Shown piece after piece: positions 1 to 7,740 of a stretch of 7,747 nt of DNA. The stretch is from contig JAPKZE010000420.1 in assembly GCA_026393955.1 (NCBI GenBank), forward strand, positions 1 to 7,747, in the 5' to 3' direction. The notes under the pieces were generated by a model that saw only the letters and a program-made list of their open reading frames with translations, was not told where the DNA came from and ran no database searches. The position numbers were made by a program, and so were the translations under genes. Numbering within the stretch: the stretch's first letter is position 1; every line of letters begins with the position of its first letter. This DNA comes from Candidatus Aminicenantota bacterium (lineage in GTDB: Bacteria; Acidobacteriota; Aminicenantia; Aminicenantales; Saccharicenantaceae).

Positions 1-1647
1 CCGGTCGAGCGCTATCTGCCCCTCGAGACCTCGGCCAAGGGCCTGCGCATGACCCACTTCGACAAGGACGCGGTCGAGGACCTCCGGCTGATCAAGCTCG
101 ACCTCCTCTCGGTGCGCGGCCTGGCGGCCATCTCGGAGACCAAGGAGAAGCTCAAGCTACGGGCCCTGCCGCCGGGGGACGCGCCAACGTACGCGGCCCT
201 GCGGGCGGCCCGGACGGTCGGCTGTTTCCAGGTCGAGAGCCCGGCCATGATGAACCTCCTGCGGCGGATGAAGCCCACGGACATCCACGAGATCACCCAG
301 GCCTTGGCCCTGGTCCGGCCGGGGCCGACCGAGAGCGGCATGAAGGAGGCGCTGCTGCGGCGCCGCGGCCGGCGAGGGCCGGCGAAACCCGGGGACTCGT
401 ACCCAAGGGACATGTCCCCCGGCGAGGACGCCTTCCTGGCCCGCATCCTGCCCGAGACCGGCGGCATCCTCCTCTACGAAGAGCAGGTCATGCAGATCGC
501 CGAGCGGGTGGCCGGCCTCCCCCCGGAGGAGGGCGATCTCCTGCGGCGGAGCCTCCGGAAGGGGCGGGGCGGCGATCCGGCCCTCCGGACGAAGTTCGTC
601 CGCGAGGCCGGCGAGCGCGGCTACGCGGCGCCCGAGATCGAGCGGCTGTGGAAGACCATGGAGAAATTCTCCTCCTACTCCTTCAACAAGGCCCATAGCG
701 CCTCCTACGCCCACATGGCCTACCAGGCCGTCTACCTCAAGGTCCACCAGCCGGTGACGTATTTCGCGGCCGTGCTCAACGCCGGCGGCGGCTACTACGA
801 TCTCCCCGAGTACGTCGCCGAGGCGAAGCGGAACGGGCTCCGCATCCTCGGGCCGGACGCCAACCGGAGCGGCGCCGGCTTCGCGGTCGAGGGAGGGGCC
901 ATCCGCGTCGGCCTGACCTCGATCAAGGGGCTGGGCCTCAAGACGATCGAGCGCCTTCTCGACGAGCGGGTGGCCGGCGGCGAGTACCTGTCGGTCGAGG
1001 ACTTCCTGGCCCGGACGAAACCCGGCAAGGCCGAGCTGCTGACACTCATCAAGGCCGGCGTCTTCGACGTCCTCGAGCCGCGCCGGACGCGCCAGGTCCT
1101 GCGCTACTTCCAGGGGCTCGAGAATATGGATGAGGTGGCCGACATCGCCTCGGACGAGAAGCGGCGCATGCTCTTCGAGGCCCTCGGCTTCCTGCCGGAG
1201 GGGGACGACCTCGACCTCTACCAGGGCCAGCGGCCGGAGCTGCGGGTCAAGGACCTCAAGGACTGCGCCGGGACCCTGGTCGAGCTCGTCGTCCGGGTCG
1301 TCGACGCCCGCCAGCGGGTGACCTACGGTGCCCTGCCCGGCGGCAACGGCCATGGGGGCACCGGCGGGTATGGTGGCTACGGTGGGCATGGCGGGGGGGT
1401 CGTCGGAGGGCGCGAAGAGGAGAGCCCGGAGATGGCGGAGGGGGAGCGCGGCGGCTACGGGGTCGGGACGAACGGTGCAAAGTATTTTTACATGTTCGAG
1501 GACGAGACCGGCCTCCTCGAGGGCGTCGGCGAGACGCGCTGCGTCACCAACGGGACGCCGCCCGTCTGTTTCCTTCGCGGCGAGGTCCGGAAAGACGGGG
1601 AAGGCGTCCCCAAGATCACCAAGTGCGCCTTCCTGAGGTCGTTCTGA
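1..1647 (+). CDS. dnaE: DNA polymerase III alpha subunit (DnaE family), C-terminal part, 5' end outside window
   Basis: This is the 3' part of a C-family replicative or translesion DNA polymerase. The frame is open from base 1, so the ATG at 49 is internal; 548 residues are visible. Numbering from the first codon, the third catalytic aspartate lies in the block LIKLDLLSVRGLA (Asp34, codon 100-102). It is followed by GCFQVESPAM, the fingers block VRPGPTESGMKE (about 105-116), YEEQVMQIAERVAG (about 159-172), FSSYSFNKAHSASYAHMAYQ (about 223-242), a helix-hairpin-helix block GLTSIKGLGLKTIERLL (about 304-320), and a C-terminal OB-fold ending at the stop. The stretch GYYDLPEYVAEAKRNGLRIL and the short C-terminus (about 514 residues after the aspartate, against about 605 in E. 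coli DnaE) suggest an accessory DnaE2/ImuC-like or DnaE3-like enzyme rather than the main replicase; this is inference. No clear QxxLF clamp-binding motif is visible. The OB-fold carries a roughly 50-residue glycine-rich insertion (1327-1479). The PHP domain and the first two catalytic aspartates are outside the window. Confidence 0.93.
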   Translation, partial: PVERYLPLETSAKGLRMTHFDKDAVEDLRLIKLDLLSVRGLAAISETKEKLKLRALPPGDAPTYAALRAARTVGCFQVESPAMMNLLRRMKPTDIHEITQALALVRPGPTESGMKEALLRRRGRRGPAKPGDSYPRDMSPGEDAFLARILPETGGILLYEEQVMQIAERVAGLPPEEGDLLRRSLRKGRGGDPALRTKFVREAGERGYAAPEIERLWKTMEKFSSYSFNKAHSASYAHMAYQAVYLKVHQPVTYFAAVLNAGGGYYDLPEYVAEAKRNGLRILGPDANRSGAGFAVEGGAIRVGLTSIKGLGLKTIERLLDERVAGGEYLSVEDFLARTKPGKAELLTLIKAGVFDVLEPRRTRQVLRYFQGLENMDEVADIASDEKRRMLFEALGFLPEGDDLDLYQGQRPELRVKDLKDCAGTLVELVVRVVDARQRVTYGALPGGNGHGGTGGYGGYGGHGGGVVGGREEESPEMAEGERGGYGVGTNGAKYFYMFEDETGLLEGVGETRCVTNGTPPVCFLRGEVRKDGEGVPKITKCAFLRSF

Positions 1648-1663
1648 TGCGTGGTTGTTCTGC

Positions 1664-1692
1664 GGGGACTGTCCCCGGAGGGGACTGTCCCT
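1664..1692. repeat. Tandem palindromic repeat GGGGACTGTCCCC (two copies)
   Basis: Two near-identical 13-bp units stand 3 bp apart: 1664-1676 is GGGGACTGTCCCC and 1680-1692 is GGGGACTGTCCCT. Each has arms GGGGAC/GTCCCC around one central base (the second copy has one end mismatch). The two copies can also pair with each other as a 13-position stem with a central T-T mismatch and a GGA loop, so RNA from this region would fold strongly. It starts 16 bases after the polymerase stop and could act as a 3' stabiliser or weak terminator, but the following bases (CTCTTTGAG) are not a real U-tract. GGGGAC/GTCCCC elements of this look are dispersed in many bacterial genomes and are often near REP-associated tyrosine transposases; no such transposase is in this window, so that link is inference. 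Confidence 0.7.
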
Positions 1693-1735
1693 CTTTGAGC
1701 GCGATTGGCATGCTTTTCGCAGTTGACAATGATAC

Positions 1736-1740
1736 GGAGG
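1736..1740 (+). promoter_or_regulatory. Shine-Dalgarno GGAGG deciding the start of the HicB-like gene
   Basis: A perfect GGAGG core lies five bases before the ATG at 1746. It selects that ATG over two in-frame upstream ATG codons at 1650 and 1710, which would put the palindromic repeat or the spacer into the protein and have no comparable site. It also shows that this organism uses SD-led initiation, in contrast to the two SD-less divergent starts near 2327 and 2410. Confidence 0.75.
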
Positions 1741-1745
1741 TCGAC

Positions 1746-1964
1746 ATGAGCGGCTACCGATTCTCAGCCTATGTGATCCGCGACATCGAAGGGTGGATGG
1801 CCGTTTGCCCCGAGTTCCCGGATTGCCGGGCCCTCGGCGCGACGTACGAACAGGCCCTGGCCAACCTGCGGGACCTCATCCGGATCTACGTCGAGGACGG
1901 GCTCGGAGACGACGAGCCCGTGCCCCGGCACGCGGACCTCTCGTTCACGACGTTGAGCTTCTGA
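1746..1964 (+). CDS. Solo HicB-like (UPF0150-type) small protein
   Basis: This 72-residue protein has the pattern of the HicB antitoxin N-terminal domain. A first strand, YRFSAYVIRDIEGWMAVCPE, leads into the typical FPDCRALGATYEQALANLRD block, in which a strand is followed by an amphipathic helix, then a helix end with IRIYVEDGLGDDEPVP. In complete hicAB modules such a protein binds and neutralises the HicA mRNA-interferase toxin and often autoregulates the operon through a C-terminal HTH or ribbon-helix-helix. Here the chain stops after the partial RNase H-like fold, so no DNA-binding domain is present. No HicA-like gene is visible upstream (polymerase) or downstream (a convergent gene whose stop is 9 bp away). 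It therefore looks like an orphan, as many short HicB proteins are; its role is unknown. The ATG at 1746 is chosen because of the GGAGG five bases upstream. It lies 98 bp after the polymerase stop, behind the palindromic repeat, and is probably a separate unit. Confidence 0.82.
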   Translation: MSGYRFSAYVIRDIEGWMAVCPEFPDCRALGATYEQALANLRDLIRIYVEDGLGDDEPVPRHADLSFTTLSF

Positions 1965-1973
1965 CGGGGTCCC

Positions 1974-2327
1974 TCAGCCCGTCCGCCGGCCTTCGAGATG
2001 AAGACGGTGGAGCAGGCGATGAGCCGCAGGGGCTATCATGATCCCGACGACCACGAGGAAGACAACGCCCGAAAAGAGGGCGTAGAATGACGCGAAGGCC
2101 TTTCCTCCGGCCGTCCGGACCGGATCGACCGGCCCCATCCCGCCCAGGATCATGGACGCGTTGAGCAGGGCGTCGAGCCACGGCAGGTGCTCGAAGTGGT
2201 GGTAGCCGAGGACGCCCAGCCCGAGCGAACCGGCGATGACTCCCAGGCCGATCCCGACGTGACCGAGCATCCGCGCCGCGAACCGGCGGGCAGGGAGGAG
2301 CGGCTCCGACTTGTGTTCGTACTTCAT
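1974..2327 (-). CDS. Small two-TM membrane protein with a pore-loop-like segment, function unknown
   Basis: This 117-residue protein starts at the ATG at 2327. A charged N-terminus (MKYEHKSEP) is followed by a glycine-rich hydrophobic segment at about 21-42, a short semi-hydrophobic segment LPWLDALLNASMILGGMGPV (48-67), a second hydrophobic segment FASFYALFSGVVFLVVVGIM (78-97), and a basic, His-rich tail (HRLLHRLHLEGRR). This order equals the TM1, pore-helix, TM2 plan of two-TM potassium channels, and the sequence around TM2 (TAGGKAFASFYAL) is channel-like. The filter position reads GGMGPV instead of a TVGYG-type sequence, so potassium selectivity cannot be assumed. An alternative ATG at 2345 would add six residues, but it lies upstream of the predicted -10 box (2334-2339), which would then be coding; no Shine-Dalgarno precedes either ATG. 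The gene is divergent from the S9 peptidase gene and convergent with the HicB-like gene. A plain conserved membrane protein is the cautious call; the channel relation is inference. Confidence 0.75.
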   Translation of the reverse strand: MKYEHKSEPLLPARRFAARMLGHVGIGLGVIAGSLGLGVLGYHHFEHLPWLDALLNASMILGGMGPVDPVRTAGGKAFASFYALFSGVVFLVVVGIMIAPAAHRLLHRLHLEGRRTG

Positions 2328-2333
2328 GGGTGC

Positions 2334-2362
2334 ATTGTAACCCATCTTTGGCCCTGTCCCAA
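2334..2362 (-). promoter_or_regulatory. Predicted sigma-70-type promoter of the small membrane protein gene (leaderless)
   Basis: Read on the minus strand, TTGGGA (plus 2357-2362; four of six consensus bases) and TACAAT (plus 2334-2339; five of six) are separated by exactly 17 bases. Only six bases, GCACCC, separate the -10 from the ATG at 2327, so transcription would begin at about the A of the start codon. The absence of a Shine-Dalgarno sequence agrees with a leaderless transcript. Predicted by eye only. Confidence 0.5.
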
Positions 2363-2373
2363 TCCCCGCCGTC

Positions 2374-2402
2374 TTGACAGCCCGCCGGGCGGGCGATATA
2401 AG
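2374..2402 (+). promoter_or_regulatory. Predicted sigma-70-type promoter of the S9 peptidase gene (leaderless)
   Basis: A consensus -35 TTGACA (2374-2379) and a -10 TATAAG (2397-2402; five of six) are separated by 17 bases, the optimal spacing. Seven bases after the -10 is the ATG at 2410, so the expected transcription start coincides with the start codon and the mRNA would have no 5' leader; no Shine-Dalgarno is present. The TTG at 2374 could be read as an in-frame alternative start, but it is the first half of the -35 box, so that longer version is unlikely to be real. Confidence 0.65.
2380..2394. promoter_or_regulatory. Perfect inverted repeat in the promoter spacer, possible operator
   Basis: The arms GCCCGCC (2380-2386) and GGCGGGC (2388-2394) are perfect reverse complements around a single G. 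The element begins on the base after the -35 and ends two bases before the -10 of the rightward promoter. A dimeric regulator bound here would block or remodel RNA polymerase at this promoter. No regulator gene is in the window, and high GC content makes short G/C palindromes more likely by chance. Confidence 0.4.
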
Positions 2403-2409
2403 TCATCTC

Positions 2410-4485
<2,076 letters not shown>

Positions 4486-4535
4486 GGCAGAGCTCTCCGC
4501 CAAAAGGAACTCGAGCGAACCACACCTGGGGATGA

Positions 4536-5462
4536 ATGGACAGAACGCCGGATCACCACGATAAGCGGAACCTGCTGGCGGTCAATCTGGCCCTGATCGC
4601 CAACGCCGGGCTGGCCGTGCTCAAGACCTCGATCGGGATCTTGGGACACAGCCCCGCATTGCTCGCGGACGGGATCAACTCCACGTCCGACGTGGCCTAC
4701 GGGATCATCGTTAAAGTCTTCATTAGGAAGGCCCGGAAGCCGGCCGACGACGAGCACCCTTACGGGCATCGACAGCTCGAAAGCATCGCGGCCGTCATCA
4801 TCGGCGCCTTCGTCCTGACAACGGCCGTGGCGATCTTCTGGGACGCTATCAACCGGGTCTATGACCTTCTCTCCACGGGAGCTGACGTCGTAGGAGCCAG
4901 CGCGGGAGCCCAATTCGCGGCCGTGTTCACCATAGGTTTGAAGATCCTCTTGAGCTGGAGGACCAGGCGCATCGGCCGGCAGACGGGCAACCCCGTGGTT
5001 CTCGCCATCGCCTCCGACCACCGCAACGATATCTTCGCCGCCGCGGCCGCCAGCATCGGCATCTTCCTGGCCCGCCACGGCTATCCGTGGTTCGACCCCC
5101 TGGCCGGAGCACTGGTGGCCGTGGTGATCCTCCGGACGGGGCTCGAGATCCTTCGCGAATCTTCAGGGGACCTGATGGATACTGTTCCCACGGCGGAGCT
5201 CAGGAAAAAGGTCGAGGCTTGTGTGGTCGGAACTCCCGGGGTGCTGGCCGTCGAGGAAATGCAGGCGCACCGTTTCGGCCCTTATTTCGTCATCAACCTG
5301 ACCATCGCCGTGGAAGGGGCCATGACCGTGGCCGAGGGGGACGCCATCTCCGCCCGCCTGGAACGCGCTCTTCACCAGGAGATCGATTTGCTGCAACGCG
5401 TGCACGTTCACTACCATCCCCTGACGGGGAGCCCGTTGCCGCCCCGGATCAGCGCGCCGTAA
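4536..5462 (+). CDS. Cation diffusion facilitator (CDF) family metal exporter, manganese-type site
   Basis: This 308-residue inner-membrane antiporter is of the CDF family, which expels divalent metal ions in exchange for protons. Six membrane segments can be placed at about 13-34, 40-62, 84-104, 120-140, 153-175 and 183-203, followed by the cytoplasmic ferredoxin-like domain (about 212-300, ending in HVHYHP). Family marks are LLADGINSTSDV in TM2, HPYGHRQLE (74-82) in the loop before TM3, and SDHRND in TM5. The transport-site residues read Asn48-xxx-Asp52 in TM2 and Asp161-xxx-Asp165 in TM5. This N-D/D-D set is typical of manganese CDF proteins, whereas zinc and iron/zinc members have His or Asp in TM2 and His in TM5. 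The metal is therefore inferred, most likely Mn. The start ATG has only a weak, close GGGGA (4528-4532). The gene lies 50 bp after the peptidase gene without a visible terminator, so co-transcription is likely. Its last 14 bases overlap the end of the convergent glycosidase gene. Confidence 0.92.
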   Translation: MDRTPDHHDKRNLLAVNLALIANAGLAVLKTSIGILGHSPALLADGINSTSDVAYGIIVKVFIRKARKPADDEHPYGHRQLESIAAVIIGAFVLTTAVAIFWDAINRVYDLLSTGADVVGASAGAQFAAVFTIGLKILLSWRTRRIGRQTGNPVVLAIASDHRNDIFAAAAASIGIFLARHGYPWFDPLAGALVAVVILRTGLEILRESSGDLMDTVPTAELRKKVEACVVGTPGVLAVEEMQAHRFGPYFVINLTIAVEGAMTVAEGDAISARLERALHQEIDLLQRVHVHYHPLTGSPLPPRISAP

Positions 5463-7740
5463 GCCTCTCGATGGCCTCAGCGACCTTGGCCCGGAGGCTC
5501 AGCAATTCGAGCGGGTTTTTCGTGTAGTCCTGGCCACTTGTGAAGAGCGTGGCCGGGAAATCGAGGAGCTTCGCGGCTTCGGCGGCCGAGGCCTTGAGCT
5601 TGCCCTTCCCTTTAGCCGCATCGATGGCCTTTCGGAGCAGAACGAAGTACTCGTAGTCCTCGATGCCCTCGCGGAGGATCTCCCAGCGGACCGAGTCGAC
5701 CGGACCGCACATGTATTTGGTCTTGTCCTTGCCCGGATCGCGGTTGGGCGGATAGAGGAAGCGGCCGTCGCCGTTGCCCCAGTGATTGACCTGGCCATAG
5801 GGGATGCCGTAGCCGACGGTGTACGACATCGGGTCCTGCCAAGGGTTCTGCATGACGCCCGGCGGGAACAGGGTCGGGCTCGTCCAGTAATCGGCCCGCC
5901 AGACCAGGATGCCCTCGAGCCCCCATTGGTAGCTCATCCACAGCCACATCCTCAGGTTGATCGCTGGATGGTCGATGAAAAGCGAGACCCAGGGACTTTG
6001 GGGGGCCGTGCAGAGGTAGGACCAGAACTCGCGGCCCTTCGGGGCCAGCTCGGCCACGGCCTTGGGGTCGACGCGGTGGAAGATGGTGCAGCCGATCTCG
6101 GACACGTCCATGATCTCAGGGCCGGGCCGGTGCTCGGTGATGAAGCGGGTCAGACGCGGCGCGTTCTTGCGGATGTTGAGCATACCCTCGCGGACGAACG
6201 GGTAGTCCTTGGGATCGGGCTCGTCGAACCAGTAGATGTATTCGCGGCCGAGCCAGCCCATGGCGGCGAGGTGGAACTCGACCTGCTTCAGGTACTGGCT
6301 GAGGAGAGAGTCGTATTCGGGCGTGCCCTGGCGGAACCCGCAGAAGATCCCCGGCCGGCGATCGTAGAACGAGCCGGTGCCGAGGCCCTCCAGGGGGAGG
6401 TTGTAGGCGTTGAAGCCGAGCTCGTCGAGGACGCGGCGGCCGCCCCGGTCGAACTCGCCGAAGTCGACGCTGACCTTCATCCCGTCGAGCGGCATCTCGA
6501 AGTCGCCGCCCTCAAGGAGGCTGTCGATGCGGGCCTCGGGGCCCTTCGGGGCCGCGGTCAGGACGAGGTCGTCGAACCAGGCTGCCCCCTTGGTCGTGCC
6601 CCCGTTGTCGCGGAAGGCGGGCAAGAGCGTGAGCTCGAGGCCGGCCGCTTCGTTCGGGAGGCGCGGGAACTCGAGCGTTTCCTGTTTCCAGTCCTTCCCG
6701 CCCTCGAAGACCTTGAGCAGGTTGGCGCCGGCGATCCAGTGCCCCTCGGCGGTGAAGAACTCGCAGAGGACCGTGTAGGGCTGGCCGGCCTCGGCCGTCC
6801 TGGCCCAGAAGGTCAGCTTGAGCGGCGTGTGCCCGGCGAGCGGGACGCGGGCGTCATATCTCGCCCCGACGTTCTCGTCCGCCTTGTCGTCGGTGATCCT
6901 GAGGGCCCGGCGCCCGCCGTGGACCGCTTCGCCGACGAACTCGCCGCCCTTCCAGAAAACGCCGGCGGCCGCAACCTTCATGGGGTAAAGCTCGAAGGGC
7001 GAGGTGGGGGCGACGCGGTGGGCCCTCATGTTCCGGTAATAGAGGTCGACGACCGTCTCGAGCTCCTCGCGGGTTTCGAGGTTGTGATAGGCCTTGATGT
7101 CGCCGGTCGGCAGTCCGAACGAGGACCGGACGGAGGACTTGTCCGGGAGGGCGAAGCTCCGGACGGTCAGCTCGATCGGGACGCGGCAGGACCAGCCTCC
7201 GGCCGCGAGGCCGATCTCGCCTCTGTAGAGCCCCGGCCCGGCGTCCGTGGGGACGCGGACCGTGATCCAGAGCGGATGGTTTTCTCCGGCCGGCGCGGCG
7301 AACGGGCCGTCGTAGGGCGGCAGCGGATCCGGCCACCAGCCGGCCTTCCCGAGAGCGTCCGTCGGCGTCGTCACCTCGATGTACCCGACATGACAGACCG
7401 ATACGTTCTCGGCCCCGATGGTCGCTCCCTTCATGTCGACAAGGCGGCCGGCTGAGACGCGGACGCCGTCGAGTCGCGTCGTCGGGCTCAGCACGACGAG
7501 GAACGGCTCGTACTCGTTGCGGGCCGCAGAGATCCGGACGACACCCTGTTCGGCGGCCGGGACCGGGTCGTCCCGCATGACCTTGTAGGCGCCCTCGGCC
7601 CACCATACGGCACACGGCGTGCCGCTCTGGACGAGATAGCCGTAGGCCGTGGCCCCCGCTGCGGCCGCGCCGAGCGTGAGGACCGGACTCGATATAATGC
7701 CTGCTGCGAGCACGATGAATGACAGAGCGCGTTTTGTCAT
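5449..7740 (-). CDS. Secreted GH123/DUF4091-type glycoside hydrolase with inserted beta-sandwich domain
   Basis: This 763-residue protein has a signal peptide (MTKRALSFIV, then a hydrophobic core and an Ala-rich end near residue 28; no lipobox Cys). An N-terminal beta-sandwich (about 35-200) matches the fold that precedes the barrel in GH123-like proteins. The barrel seems to begin at YYRNMRAHRVAPTSPFELYP (about 234-253). It is interrupted at about 257-400 by a jelly-roll-like segment (GGRRALRI, LTFWARTAE, AAWFDDLVL) resembling a carbohydrate-binding module. It resumes with KVSVDFGEFDRGGRRVLDEL. The pair Asp506-Glu507 in YIYWFDEPDP fits the adjacent Asp/Glu used by GH123 beta-N-acetylgalactosaminidases (Asp orients the 2-acetamido group, Glu is acid/base). 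The C-terminus carries the DUF4091 signature (LWMSYQWGLEGILVWR, then VDSVRWEILREGIEDYEY). Activity on N-acetylhexosamine glycans is inferred from the family; DUF4091 proteins are mostly uncharacterised. The ATG at 7740 is the only start seen with the signal peptide, and just 7 bases precede it in the window, so its promoter and ribosome site are not visible. Confidence 0.87.
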   Translation of the reverse strand: MTKRALSFIVLAAGIISSPVLTLGAAAAGATAYGYLVQSGTPCAVWWAEGAYKVMRDDPVPAAEQGVVRISAARNEYEPFLVVLSPTTRLDGVRVSAGRLVDMKGATIGAENVSVCHVGYIEVTTPTDALGKAGWWPDPLPPYDGPFAAPAGENHPLWITVRVPTDAGPGLYRGEIGLAAGGWSCRVPIELTVRSFALPDKSSVRSSFGLPTGDIKAYHNLETREELETVVDLYYRNMRAHRVAPTSPFELYPMKVAAAGVFWKGGEFVGEAVHGGRRALRITDDKADENVGARYDARVPLAGHTPLKLTFWARTAEAGQPYTVLCEFFTAEGHWIAGANLLKVFEGGKDWKQETLEFPRLPNEAAGLELTLLPAFRDNGGTTKGAAWFDDLVLTAAPKGPEARIDSLLEGGDFEMPLDGMKVSVDFGEFDRGGRRVLDELGFNAYNLPLEGLGTGSFYDRRPGIFCGFRQGTPEYDSLLSQYLKQVEFHLAAMGWLGREYIYWFDEPDPKDYPFVREGMLNIRKNAPRLTRFITEHRPGPEIMDVSEIGCTIFHRVDPKAVAELAPKGREFWSYLCTAPQSPWVSLFIDHPAINLRMWLWMSYQWGLEGILVWRADYWTSPTLFPPGVMQNPWQDPMSYTVGYGIPYGQVNHWGNGDGRFLYPPNRDPGKDKTKYMCGPVDSVRWEILREGIEDYEYFVLLRKAIDAAKGKGKLKASAAEAAKLLDFPATLFTSGQDYTKNPLELLSLRAKVAEAIERLTAR

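Noticed and set aside
157..1389. Long open frame on the minus strand opposite the polymerase gene (410 codons)
   Set aside because: It is antisense to conserved DnaE motifs and has low-complexity composition without any recognisable domain.
1705..1733. TTGGCA-17-AATGAT as a promoter for the HicB-like gene
   Set aside because: The -10 has only four matching bases, and a start near 1740 would cut off the strong GGAGG ribosome site, so the real promoter is probably elsewhere.
1623..1745. Longer version of the HicB-like protein starting at an upstream in-frame ATG
   Set aside because: The added residues would be encoded by the end of the polymerase gene and the palindromic repeat, and the GGAGG five bases before 1746 explains the start.
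1740..2345. Toxin-antitoxin module formed by the HicB-like gene and the small membrane protein gene
   Set aside because: The genes are convergent, not co-transcribed, and the membrane protein is channel-like in layout rather than HicA-like.
2351..2360. Possible third copy of the GGGGACTGTCCCC repeat (CCCTGTCCC)
   Set aside because: Only one arm is similar; there is no inverted partner, so it is not a repeat copy.
4486..4535. Terminator or separate promoter between the peptidase and transporter genes
   Set aside because: Only an 8-bp AGAGCTCT palindrome without loop or T-run is present, and no convincing -35/-10 pair is seen in the 50 bp.
5782..7455. Long open frame on the plus strand opposite the glycosidase gene (557 codons)
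   Set aside because: It lies fully antisense to a recognisable GH123-like gene, its translation is Asp/Glu/Arg/Gly/Pro-rich without family motifs, and such frames arise from high-GC codon use on the opposite strand.
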